Below are positions 29,173-34,681 of a DNA stretch of 34,681 nt, one piece after another; the stretch's first letter is position 1; every line of letters starts with the position of its first letter. Location: positions 1 through 34,681 of IMG/VR virus record IMGVR_UViG_3300022602_000255; one strand, written 5' to 3'. Origin of the DNA: a virus. Under the pieces are notes generated by a model. It did no database searches. It was given only the letters and a program-made list of their open reading frames with translations, and was not told where the DNA came from. Position numbers and translations under genes: made by a program.

Positions 29173-30647
29173 TTAATTCCTCCCTTTTTAATCTTCATTA
29201 TGTAAGCCCTGAGTTTTCTGTCTACGAATTTCCTTACTTCACCGTTGGGTTCTATCGCCCTGGATGTATCCAATCCTCTTGGCCATACCCCAAATTTTTC
29301 TTTATAAGTGTGCGCCATTCGCCCGTCAGACCATCCGTTGTATCGTTTGTAATACTGCATCATGTACCAGAAATCCTGCTTTGAAGTCTCGCCCATAGTG
29401 CCGGACAACTCCTCCATCTCCCCGGCCACGGATGAAATCTTATTTTTCTTTTCCTTTACAAATCCACAATGGTGACAAGTATCTCCGCCAGTCCACATCG
29501 CCCCGCATTTAGGACATTTGCTGGCTTCTTTCTGCTCCTTGGTTGGTTCTTTCTTTGCCTTCTCCCTGCCGTCATCCAACTCATGGACACCGTCCGAATA
29601 AACTTCCTCCCACTCTTTTCTAAACCGCAAATAGTTACCCGAATGATCTAGCCAGACTGCAAACTCTTTGCCCTCATGGCCACGCATAACGCGCCCCATC
29701 TGCTGAATGTGTGAGGATAGTGACTTAGAGAATGGCCTGGCTGATACACCAATCATTACATCTGAGCAATCAAATCCCTTGGTAAGAATATCTGTAGCTA
29801 TAAGTCCGTGTATCTCTGTGTCCGGCTTGGAAAAGTTTCTAATTACATCTTCCTTGAACTCATCATCATCTCGGTAACTAATAGAGACAAAGTTATATCC
29901 CTGCTCTGCGAACTTCTTAGATAAATCTGCGCCGTGCTCTACTCCAGAACAAAAGATAACCGTCTTTTTTGGCCCGCCAAATATCTCGTGCGTCTTTTTA
30001 ATCCACTCGGCCACGATGTCACCAGTAATCTTCATCCCTCGGCTAGTAGATTCTGCTTGTGACCACTCGCCTGCTACTTTCTTTGCGCCCTCCATATCTA
30101 TCTCTTTGGCTATGAATACGCGCAAAGGCACAAGAACCTTATCGTCAACCAACTGTTTGGTTGTGACTGTGGATATAACGTTTTGATAGATGTTGCCCAG
30201 GCCTTTTGTAAAAGGTGTGGCTGTAAGTCCTATAACCCTGACGCCAGGATTATTTTTAATGAACTCTACTGTCTGTTGCCGGGTTTGATGCGCCTCATCT
30301 ACGATTAGCAACTGTAAATCTGGCATATCTTTCCTGCGCTCTAAAGTCTGCGCTGAGCATACCTGGATACGCTCATAGGGACGATAACGCCAATGGCCTG
30401 ACTGCATTACACCGTGATCTATCTTGTATTTGTCTAGCCTAGTACTGGTTTGATTGCATAAGACGATCCGGTCTAAGATCATCGCTGCTTTGTTTAGCTT
30501 CTTTTTTGTGGCATCTAATAGTGCGATAGCCATCTCTGTCTTGCCCGCGCCAGTTGGTGCGTATAGTATCTGCGTCCTATGGCCTTGGGCAAACCCCTTC
30601 CGTAGCGCCTCAAGTGTGGCACTCTGATAATCTCTTAGTTGTAACAT
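29169..30647 (-). CDS. SF2 DEAD/DEAH-type helicase, RadD-like, with zinc finger
   Basis: This is a 492-residue protein. It has Walker A APTGAGKTE (30-38), DEAH (117-120), motif III TATPF (142-146), and motif VI QQMGRVMRG (315-323). A four-Cys zinc finger (C378, C381, C391, C394) follows. The end (KRYNGWSDGRMAHTYKEKFG, VWP) is the tail seen in RadD-like and phage helicases. It likely unwinds or remodels DNA during phage replication or recombination. GGAG precedes the ATG. A weak hairpin (30662-30679) lies in the short gap before it. Confidence 0.9.
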   Translation of the reverse strand: MLQLRDYQSATLEALRKGFAQGHRTQILYAPTGAGKTEMAIALLDATKKKLNKAAMILDRIVLCNQTSTRLDKYKIDHGVMQSGHWRYRPYERIQVCSAQTLERRKDMPDLQLLIVDEAHQTRQQTVEFIKNNPGVRVIGLTATPFTKGLGNIYQNVISTVTTKQLVDDKVLVPLRVFIAKEIDMEGAKKVAGEWSQAESTSRGMKITGDIVAEWIKKTHEIFGGPKKTVIFCSGVEHGADLSKKFAEQGYNFVSISYRDDDEFKEDVIRNFSKPDTEIHGLIATDILTKGFDCSDVMIGVSARPFSKSLSSHIQQMGRVMRGHEGKEFAVWLDHSGNYLRFRKEWEEVYSDGVHELDDGREKAKKEPTKEQKEASKCPKCGAMWTGGDTCHHCGFVKEKKNKISSVAGEMEELSGTMGETSKQDFWYMMQYYKRYNGWSDGRMAHTYKEKFGVWPRGLDTSRAIEPNGEVRKFVDRKLRAYIMKIKKGGIK

Positions 30648-30685
30648 TTAATTCTCCACTACCGGGACAAAGCCCCCGGCTTGGC

Positions 30686-30955
30686 TTAAAAACCATTTCT
30701 CTCCTTTAATATTTTCTCTACCCATTCTGCAACCCGGTGAGGATCGTTTGATTTCAATGGGTTGAAGTCGTTCCAGTCAGAGCCATCCAAACCTAACCAT
30801 TCCTTCGGATTAAGCTGATCCACCATGTCAAATATCGAACTCAAGCAAGTAGGGCAGAATGACATGAGCATGATGCCGAAATAGCCTTGTACACCACCCT
30901 CATCATCCGTATAGTCGCATGAACAAGCCGTGCATTTGTGTGTTTCAGTATCCAT
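30686..30955 (-). CDS. Zinc-ribbon small protein with EWLGLD motif (paralogue A)
   Basis: This is an 89-residue protein. Two Cys pairs (THKCTACSC and FCPTCLSS) enclose a 20-residue loop, a zinc-ribbon layout. It goes on with KEWLGLDGSDWNDF and ends in KILKERNGF. It aligns with the next protein upstream (30945-31142), which has the same start and second Cys pair but lacks the loop. The ATG lies inside the preceding gene's last codons. Confidence 0.65.
   Translation of the reverse strand: MDTETHKCTACSCDYTDDEGGVQGYFGIMLMSFCPTCLSSIFDMVDQLNPKEWLGLDGSDWNDFNPLKSNDPHRVAEWVEKILKERNGF
30924..30946 (-). repeat. 23-bp duplicated segment (copy at 31108-31130)
   Basis: The 23 bases coding for ETHKCTA-type sequence match those at 31108-31130 in 22 of 23 positions. 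This shows that the two zinc-ribbon genes arose by recent tandem duplication. Confidence 0.8.
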
Positions 30956-31142
30956 TTTTTTCCTTTAATTTAGCTTCTAAAGCCCTTGCGTTCTGTTGAA
31001 AATTCAAAGTGTCCATGTATATCTGTTCAATTTCCTCATCAGTTAACCCTACCCATTCTTTTTGCTGACCTACCATATCCCATATACAGGCATAACAAGT
31101 CGGACAGCAAGCCGTGCATTCGTGTGTTTCTTTTTCATTCAT
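30945..31142 (-). CDS. Small protein with fused Cys pairs and WVGLTDEE motif (paralogue B)
   Basis: This is a 65-residue protein (MNEKETHECTACCPTCYACI, WDMVGQQKEWVGLTDEEIEQ, ALEAKLKEKNGY). Relative to paralogue A, the loop between the two zinc Cys pairs is missing, so CTAC runs directly into CPTC. The zinc ribbon is therefore shortened and may no longer fold, or may bind metal differently. WVGLTDEEI and the KLKEKN end are shared with other proteins of this operon. Confidence 0.65.
   Translation of the reverse strand: MNEKETHECTACCPTCYACIWDMVGQQKEWVGLTDEEIEQIYMDTLNFQQNARALEAKLKEKNGY
31042..31061 (-). repeat. 20-bp repeat coding KEWVGLT (second copy 31278-31297)
   Basis: GTTAACCCTACCCATTCTTT occurs exactly at 31042-31061 and 31278-31297, in the WVGLT part of two adjacent genes. 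The identity at base level indicates recent sharing, not convergence. Confidence 0.85.
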
Positions 31143-31156
31143 GTGTTCTTTTCCTT
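31139..31156 (-). repeat. Junction cassette AAGGARAAGAACACATGA (also 31741-31758, 31923-31940)
   Basis: The 18-base sequence includes ribosome site, the last codons (Lys-Glu-Lys-Asn-Thr), the stop and the next start (ATGA). It is repeated at three junctions here with only R varying, and again at 34256-34273. Confidence 0.85.
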
Positions 31157-31744
31157 TTTTATTAGTTGCTCATCAATATATTTATCCAAATATTCACCGC
31201 TGGGTATCCCCTCGGCTAAATAAGTTTCACGACCATGTGCAAATTCATTTCTGAGCCATTGATAACGGACTGCATCTGTTAACCCTACCCATTCTTTAGT
31301 TTGTGGTGTGGAATCAAACCAACAATCTAGTATAAACATTAGCGTTTCTCCATTGTCCCCATCGCCTCCACTTTTGAAACAGAAACTATCTCCACAGTGC
31401 TCAAAGTCTGTATCAGCAATGAATTTGTATAATTCCTCTGACCGTGGGTCATGGTCGTTGCCATCTTCCCATCGTTGACTAGGGCTTTTAAACTCCGCCA
31501 CAGGCTTATCTTGTTCTTTGTTTATTGGGTTTACTTTTAATTGTTGTGCATATTCCATTTGTTGTTTTTGCCATTCAACATCTTCCTTTGGGTATTGCAA
31601 TAAAACTTTATTGTTTAAATGTGAAAATTGATCTTGCTTTAATGCTTCTTCTAAGGCTTCTCTTGCCCAGCGCTGATACTCGTAATCCATTGCATTTACA
31701 TTTGCAATTTTCTCAAGCGTTTGTTTCATTACTTCTTTAGTCAT
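31139..31744 (-). CDS. Mosaic small protein with WVGLTD motif, 201 aa
   Basis: The N-terminal part is helical (TLEKIANVNAMDYEYQRWAR, EALEEALKQDQFSHL). The middle is charged and contains an acidic Cys/Gly segment (FEHCGDSFCFKSGGDGDNGE). Then comes KEWVGLTDAVRYQWLRNEFA, and it ends KKEKNT. Parts resemble different small proteins in related phages, so it looks assembled from modules. The start overlaps the upstream stop in the shared junction. Function unknown. Confidence 0.6.
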   Translation of the reverse strand: MTKEVMKQTLEKIANVNAMDYEYQRWAREALEEALKQDQFSHLNNKVLLQYPKEDVEWQKQQMEYAQQLKVNPINKEQDKPVAEFKSPSQRWEDGNDHDPRSEELYKFIADTDFEHCGDSFCFKSGGDGDNGETLMFILDCWFDSTPQTKEWVGLTDAVRYQWLRNEFAHGRETYLAEGIPSGEYLDKYIDEQLIKKEKNT

Positions 31745-31926
31745 GTGTTCTTCTCCTTAGTTGGCTCTAATGTTTTTGCAAGATATGCTTCTGTTTTTTG
31801 TTTTGTTTTTTTCATATGTACAAGCATCTTTTCAACATCTTCAATTGAATATAAACCTTCAGGTATATGAAACCGTGCCATGTCATACGTTTTATATTCA
31901 TACCCATCTTCTTTTTTTATTTTCAT
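31741..31926 (-). CDS. Small basic protein ending in KEKNT, 61 aa
   Basis: The start is taken at the ATG 31924-31926 inside the junction cassette; an upstream in-frame ATG at 31954-31956 lacks such a site. The protein (MKIKKEDGYEYKTYDMARFH, IPEGLYSIEDVEKMLVHMKK, TLEPTKEKNT) is charged and helical. Function unknown. Confidence 0.6.
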   Translation of the reverse strand: MKIKKEDGYEYKTYDMARFHIPEGLYSIEDVEKMLVHMKKTKQKTEAYLAKTLEPTKEKNT

Positions 31927-32123
31927 GTGTTCTTTTCCTTCTTTACCTCTTTCCACTCGCCGCCCTCAACTGGTTGCCAACCATGTGTCTCTGTCAGCAC
32001 TTCGTTTTGATGCCACTGCTCAAGCACGGTTATGGTTTGATTTTGACTGTCGTAAGAATCGTAGTAATAATATTTTTTATCTACCCATCTGAGTTGTGTT
32101 GTTGGTGTTAGTCTTTTATTCAT
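31923..32123 (-). CDS. Small Tyr/Trp-rich protein ending in KEKNT, 66 aa
   Basis: The protein reads NKRLTPTTQLRWVDKKYYYY, DSYDSQNQTITVLEQWHQNE, THGWQPVEGGEWKEVKKEKN. It is beta-like, with L.WV...YYYYD..... TVL.QW, and W.PV..GEW.EV is frequent in small phage proteins. It overlaps the ParB-like gene's stop by ATGA. Function unknown. Confidence 0.6.
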   Translation of the reverse strand: MNKRLTPTTQLRWVDKKYYYYDSYDSQNQTITVLEQWHQNEVLTETHGWQPVEGGEWKEVKKEKNT

Positions 32124-32917
32124 ATGATCTCCGTTTCGAGCTTCTTAATCTTTTTCTCTAGCCATTTGATTTGCTTGCGAAGCTCATCGTTCTCATTCTG
32201 ATACTGATCCCGGCTCAGCTTTACCGCCTTCAACTCCATCTCCATGTCCTTGATCTGTTGGCGCAAGTCTTTGATGTGCTCTTTTGCTTCGACTGGATCG
32301 GGCGAATTCTTGATGGCCAACTGATCTGTCAACAACTGGTTTTCCTGGATTAATATCTCTAATGCCTCGTTAGCTGTTTCTAATTTAGATTCATTAACTA
32401 CTGGTTCAGGTGTTTTGGTTTCAACCTTAGCCGGACGCTTACGCTCCTGTACTTCGCCGTCCTTATCCTTGTACTTGATAGTCTCTGGCTGTTTGCCCTT
32501 GCGTAATCCTGCGACAAACGGTTGGGATACGTTGCATTGCTTGGCTATCTCTGCCGTGCTCCAGCTCGACCACTCAAAGTTATCGAGCATCATCATTACT
32601 GCGTTGCGCTTATCCTCGGTTGTCCTGGGTTTGCCGTGCTTGTCATTGGCTCCTACGGCGTACAGAATGGCCTCTGATAGCGTTCCTGCTGTGACTTCTG
32701 CCTCAATGCCTGTCCGCTTTGCTTTGAGGGCTGCAAAGTACCTATGAAAGCCATCTGCCAGGTAGTAATGTATGCCGTCATGGAATACTCTTACTGGCGG
32801 AAACTCCTGCCCTTCAAGCATAGCCTCCGCATAGTTATCTACTGTAGGCTGATCAATCTCCTTTCTGCTCTGCGTCCCGCAATCTATTCTTAATTTTTTC
32901 AATGTGACTATTTGCAT
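32120..32917 (-). CDS. ParB-like nuclease-domain protein with HTH and coiled coil
   Basis: This is a 265-residue protein from the ATG 32915-32917 behind AGGAAGGAA. Residues 1-75 form a ParB/sulfiredoxin-like fold with LADGFHRYFAA (53-63). An HTH lies at about 119-140 (WSTAEIAKQCNVSQPFVAGL). From ~190 on, a long coiled coil (LIQENQLLTDQLAIKNSPDP, IKDLRQQIKDMEMELKAVKL) suggests dimers. Phage ParB-like proteins act as regulators, nucleases or segregation-like DNA-binding proteins; without a ParA partner here, regulation or DNA processing is likelier. Confidence 0.75.
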   Translation of the reverse strand: MQIVTLKKLRIDCGTQSRKEIDQPTVDNYAEAMLEGQEFPPVRVFHDGIHYYLADGFHRYFAALKAKRTGIEAEVTAGTLSEAILYAVGANDKHGKPRTTEDKRNAVMMMLDNFEWSSWSTAEIAKQCNVSQPFVAGLRKGKQPETIKYKDKDGEVQERKRPAKVETKTPEPVVNESKLETANEALEILIQENQLLTDQLAIKNSPDPVEAKEHIKDLRQQIKDMEMELKAVKLSRDQYQNENDELRKQIKWLEKKIKKLETEII

Positions 32918-33050
32918 GGTCTGTTCCTTCCTGTTTGGTTTCAAAAGTTAATCCGCATTTTTTGCAACGGTAGATTGTGCCAAACGTTTGTCTGACTTCT
33001 CCGCGCTCCGCTCCTGGTCTGCCCAGGTATGTTCTTATTGTTTCAATCAT
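32853..33050 (-). CDS. Small zinc-finger-like protein
   Basis: The ATG at 33048-33050 lies five bases after AGGA and gives 65 residues; the codon before it is also ATG. The protein (IETIRTYLGRPGAERGEVRQ, IYRCKKCGLTFETKQEGTDH, ANSHIEKIKNRLRDAE) has a C2H2-like finger: CKKC, then H..SH. It overlaps the ParB-like start by 65 bases, more than other junctions here. Probably nucleic-acid binding. Confidence 0.55.
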   Translation of the reverse strand: MIETIRTYLGRPGAERGEVRQTFGTIYRCKKCGLTFETKQEGTDHANSHIEKIKNRLRDAEQKGD

Positions 33051-33186
33051 CATCTTCCTCGCAATTAGGACAGCCTGGATGGTCTGGATCGCGACAGTCT
33101 GGGTTGTGCATCCTTGCCCAAAACATACGCTCCTCAAATCTATCCTTTGCCCGCAACTCAGCTATTTCTGTATCATCATCTTCCAC
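33043..33186 (-). CDS. Small acidic Cys protein with GTG start, 47 aa
   Basis: No ATG opens this frame at a suitable place; GTG at 33184-33186 follows directly on the previous stop (TAATGTG). The product (VEDDDTEIAELRAKDRFEER, MFWARMHNPDCRDPDHPGCP, NCEEDDD) has three Cys and two His in HNPDCRDPDHPGCPNC, a possible metal knot. It fills the gap between two coupled genes. A shorter product from the internal ATG (MFWARM) is possible. Confidence 0.5.
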   Translation of the reverse strand: MEDDDTEIAELRAKDRFEERMFWARMHNPDCRDPDHPGCPNCEEDDD

Positions 33187-33187
33187 A

Positions 33188-33424
33188 TTAGTCTCCAAAA
33201 TTTTCTAAAATATATTCTTTAAGATAGTCAGGCATATCGCCTGGTATCCTAATCCTTAACTTCTCCAACGCCCACTCTTGGAGTATTTCCTTTGGACGTA
33301 CCTTGATGTACTTGCCGTCTTCGTCTTTTGCGCTGGCTATGGCCACGCAAATAGCCTCTAATGAATCCATAGATATCGAATATTTCTCACTCGGATCCGT
33401 AGATATAAAATATTTCTCACTCAT
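33188..33424 (-). CDS. Small protein with duplicated N-terminal decapeptide, 78 aa
   Basis: The first 20 residues are two copies of a ten-residue unit (SEKYFISTDP and SEKYSISMDS) made by a 30-base tandem duplication. The remainder (LEAICVAIASAKDEDGKYIK, VRPKEILQEWALEKLRIRIP, DYLKEYILENFGD) looks like a small globular helical protein. Start overlaps the upstream gene. Function unknown; the unduplicated form would start with one SEKYxISxD unit. Confidence 0.6.
   Translation of the reverse strand: MSEKYFISTDPSEKYSISMDSLEAICVAIASAKDEDGKYIKVRPKEILQEWALEKLRIRIPGDMPDYLKEYILENFGD
33365..33422 (-). repeat. 30-bp tandem duplication in a coding sequence
   Basis: Units 33365-33392 and 33395-33422 match at 25 of 28 bases with a 30-base period, keeping the frame. 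Three differences show the event is not brand new. Confidence 0.8.
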
Positions 33425-33641
33425 ACCATCCCCTTGAAAGTAAACCTAATATTGCATACCCGCCGGCCAGCAGTAGAACGTACTCAATGAAATTATCAAT
33501 GTGATACGTCCAGTCTGGCTTGACGTTTAACATTCTTTTTTGTATCCAGTCCTGATCTGGATTGTGATGATTAATCTTGGGTTCATAGTAGATCCCAATT
33601 TGTAGTCCTGTTTTCGTCTGATACGGTATTACTCTTGCCAT
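33417..33641 (-). CDS. Small membrane protein, 74 aa
   Basis: AAGGA lies six bases before the ATG. The soluble N-terminus (RVIPYQTKTGLQIGIYYEPK, INHHNPDQDWIQKRMLNVKP) is followed by one membrane span near residues 52-69 (FIEYVLLLAGGYAILGLL) and a short tail. It overlaps the next upstream gene by 59 bases, unusually long, yet both have good ribosome sites. Function unknown. Confidence 0.6.
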   Translation of the reverse strand: MARVIPYQTKTGLQIGIYYEPKINHHNPDQDWIQKRMLNVKPDWTYHIDNFIEYVLLLAGGYAILGLLSRGWYE

Positions 33642-33783
33642 TGCCAGTCCTTAAGTGGTGAAGTATGTCTTGTACATATAAATTATGCTGTTTGCCCCAT
33701 CGCTCTATTTCCATCACGATAAAGTCGCAACCAGCTTCAAACCCTGCTATGTAATGCCTATCCTCCTTGCTGTATGTTTCCAT
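33583..33783 (-). CDS. Small hypothetical protein, 66 aa
   Basis: The protein reads METYSKEDRHYIAGFEAGCD, FIVMEIERWGKQHNLYVQDI, LHHLRTGNGKSNTVSDENRT. A phage-typical start (D..YI.GFEAGCDF.), helical and charged, resembles the 53-aa protein at 25518-25679. AAGGAA precedes the ATG by six bases. Function unknown. Confidence 0.6.
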   Translation of the reverse strand: METYSKEDRHYIAGFEAGCDFIVMEIERWGKQHNLYVQDILHHLRTGNGKSNTVSDENRTTNWDLL

Positions 33784-33916
33784 AGTTTTTCCTTATGTAT
33801 TGAAGTAATGATCTATCCTCTTTTATTCTTATTAAATATTCCAACTTGCCCTTCTTTTCGTAATCACGCTTAAGCTTTTGTATCCGAGCCTTTAGTAATT
33901 CCTGCATCTCTATCAT
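33758..33916 (-). CDS. Small coiled-coil protein, 52 aa
   Basis: ATG 33914-33916 overlaps the upstream stop (ATGA) behind AAGGAAAAC. The product (MIEMQELLKARIQKLKRDYE, KKGKLEYLIRIKEDRSLLQY, IRKNYGNIQQGG) is a basic, probably coiled-coil helix. It fills the only gap in this part of the operon. Confidence 0.6.
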   Translation of the reverse strand: MIEMQELLKARIQKLKRDYEKKGKLEYLIRIKEDRSLLQYIRKNYGNIQQGG

Positions 33917-34095
33917 TTGTTTTCCTTTTTAAACTTATCCTGATCTCTAGCCATCTTCATTACTTCCTCGTCAACCAACTCATTGATCTTCTTACCTACA
34001 TATTCGGTTTTCTTGCCAAATATCTTTTCAAAGTTTTCGCTAAACTTTTGATGATCGAATGGTCTTTGTGCTGATCCTTTTCCGCCGTCACTCAT
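33913..34095 (-). CDS. Conserved small phage protein (MSDGGKGSxxRPFD type)
   Basis: This is a 60-residue protein. MSDGGKGSAQRPFDHQKFSE, then NFEKIFGKK, is a very widespread start of a tiny protein of unknown function in tailed phages of several families. The rest is charged helix (INELVDEEVMKMARDQDKFK). Overlaps of ATGA at both ends. Confidence 0.7.
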   Translation of the reverse strand: MSDGGKGSAQRPFDHQKFSENFEKIFGKKTEYVGKKINELVDEEVMKMARDQDKFKKENK

Positions 34096-34259
34096 TCTTT
34101 ATCTCCTTCTTCCATTTCTTTGAGCATATGGTTTAAGGCAGACATTTTCTTTGCTGATTCCATACGCTTAGAGTGCAGGTGCTCCATAGCTTCGCTTAAT
34201 GCCATGTATGCTCCATATAACTCTGCGATTTCATCTTTAATCTCTTCTTTGGTTTTCAT
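34092..34259 (-). CDS. Small helical protein, 55 aa
   Basis: The start is taken at ATG 34257-34259 inside the junction cassette rather than at an upstream in-frame codon without ribosome site. The protein (MKTKEEIKDEIAELYGAYMA, LSEAMEHLHSKRMESAKKMS, ALNHMLKEMEEGDKE) is one long charged helix, probably a coiled coil. Function unknown. Confidence 0.6.
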   Translation of the reverse strand: MKTKEEIKDEIAELYGAYMALSEAMEHLHSKRMESAKKMSALNHMLKEMEEGDKE

Positions 34260-34273
34260 GTGTTCTTCTCCTT
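34256..34273 (-). repeat. Junction cassette AAGGAGAAGAACACATGA, fourth copy
   Basis: It is the same 18 bases as at 31741-31758 and lies 2.5 kb away in an unrelated gene pair. It gives the preceding protein its KEKNT end and the following gene its ribosome site and start. Confidence 0.85.
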
Positions 34274-34672
34274 CAGCTTGGCTTGAATCGCAAAATATAA
34301 ACTTTCCCAATCGTGATGCTCTGCAACTAATTTTTGTTTATCATCATCATTGAGTCCTACCCATGTGCGTTGTGGTTGGGTGTAAACAGGAATGGTGTAT
34401 TCTTCTTTTGCGCCAGCTTCCTCCTCTCTAAACAAAGAAGTCTTACAAGCACCGTGTTTGTTCATCCACGCAACAGGCTCATCCTTCGTTTCTAGTTGTT
34501 CTTTATAAGTAGATTTAGATGCCATGTTTTGCACATCTTTTGTCATTCCTTCGTACTCAAGGATTGCTCTAGCAAACAATACAGGAAAGTCAGCCGTGCC
34601 ATTTGCTTCAACCAACCCCTCTGCTTTGCCACTCATGTGCAAATAAATGTTGTGTATTTCTTCGTCAGTCAT
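34256..34672 (-). CDS. Small protein with PVAWM and WVGLND motifs, ending in KEKNT
   Basis: This is a 138-residue protein. The N-terminus (TDEEIHNIYLHMSGKAEG) and helix FPVLFARAILEYEGM are followed by DEPVAWMNKHG (65-74) and IPVYTQP (94-100), a motif pair spread over many phage small proteins. Then comes TWVGLNDDDKQKL and the KLKEKNT end shared with this operon. The frame stays open to the window edge without a good ribosome site, so the true start may lie outside. Confidence 0.6.
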   Translation of the reverse strand: MTDEEIHNIYLHMSGKAEGLVEANGTADFPVLFARAILEYEGMTKDVQNMASKSTYKEQLETKDEPVAWMNKHGACKTSLFREEEAGAKEEYTIPVYTQPQRTWVGLNDDDKQKLVAEHHDWESLYFAIQAKLKEKNT

Positions 34673-34681
34673 TCTTGTCCC

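Noticed and set aside
30662-30679. Terminator before the helicase gene
   Set aside because: Only a 5-bp CCGGG/CCCGG stem with an eight-base loop and no T run; too weak to call.
1-34681. tRNA, integrase, tail tape measure, endolysin, DNA polymerase
   Set aside because: I looked for cloverleaf arms and typical protein motifs and found none; some may lie outside this window.

Overview
This window looks like the incomplete genome of a tailed bacteriophage (Caudoviricetes). It holds both terminase subunits, a large P22-type portal, a gpT/HK97-like major capsid protein, connector proteins and repeat-rich tail fibres. No ribosomal, tRNA, integrase, DNA polymerase or recognisable lysis gene is present, so the contig is probably partial: one tail-fibre gene runs off the left edge and the right-hand operon is open at the right edge. 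The style of the virion genes (Thr/Ser/Gly-rich fibres, small K-x-GG basic proteins, WVGLTDEE-type small proteins) recalls uncultured freshwater phages, possibly of Betaproteobacteria. Host and tail type are inference; no tape-measure gene is seen, which fits a short tail.

Layout. (1) Bases 1-23134, minus strand: the late module, transcribed right to left from a control region near 23.2 kb. Order: TerS, a LexA-like winged-helix protein, TerL, a small membrane protein, portal, a small coupled protein, a GroES-like co-chaperonin, a scaffold-like coiled coil, a 149-aa protein, a capsid-associated protein, the major capsid protein, then a terminator and a freestanding HNH endonuclease. After these come two more virion proteins, a cluster of tiny His/Lys/Gly-rich proteins, two connector-like proteins, a paralogous pair of small structural proteins, and the fibres. 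(2) Bases 23135-23373: a divergent control region with one promoter candidate in each direction and four copies of an 8-bp half-site arranged as two inverted repeats. (3) Bases 23374-28139, plus strand: an island of 20 very small genes, the only plus-strand genes. Three strong hairpin terminators split it into an older-looking, plasmid-like half and a more AT-rich half. (4) Bases 28122-34681, minus strand: a tightly overlapping operon with a TOPRIM primase-like protein, a standalone HTH protein, a RadD-like SF2 helicase with a zinc finger, a ParB-like protein and many small proteins, several of them paralogous.

How it works together. The helicase, TOPRIM and ParB-like proteins suggest replication or genome processing. 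The plus-strand island is placed like early, host-takeover or anti-defence genes. The late module builds the capsid, with the phage GroES-like protein probably helping the host GroEL fold capsid proteins.

The most unusual signals are at gene junctions. Each small-gene cluster reuses its own near-identical translation-start sequence: AGGAGCTTA in 23.4-24.9 kb; GGAATAGTAACGAA plus a leader, with a 34-bp perfect repeat, in 26.0-28.2 kb; and AAGGARAAGAACACATGA in 31.1-34.3 kb, where it also encodes the shared C-terminus KEKNT. These could be the seams along which small phage genes are duplicated and shuffled.
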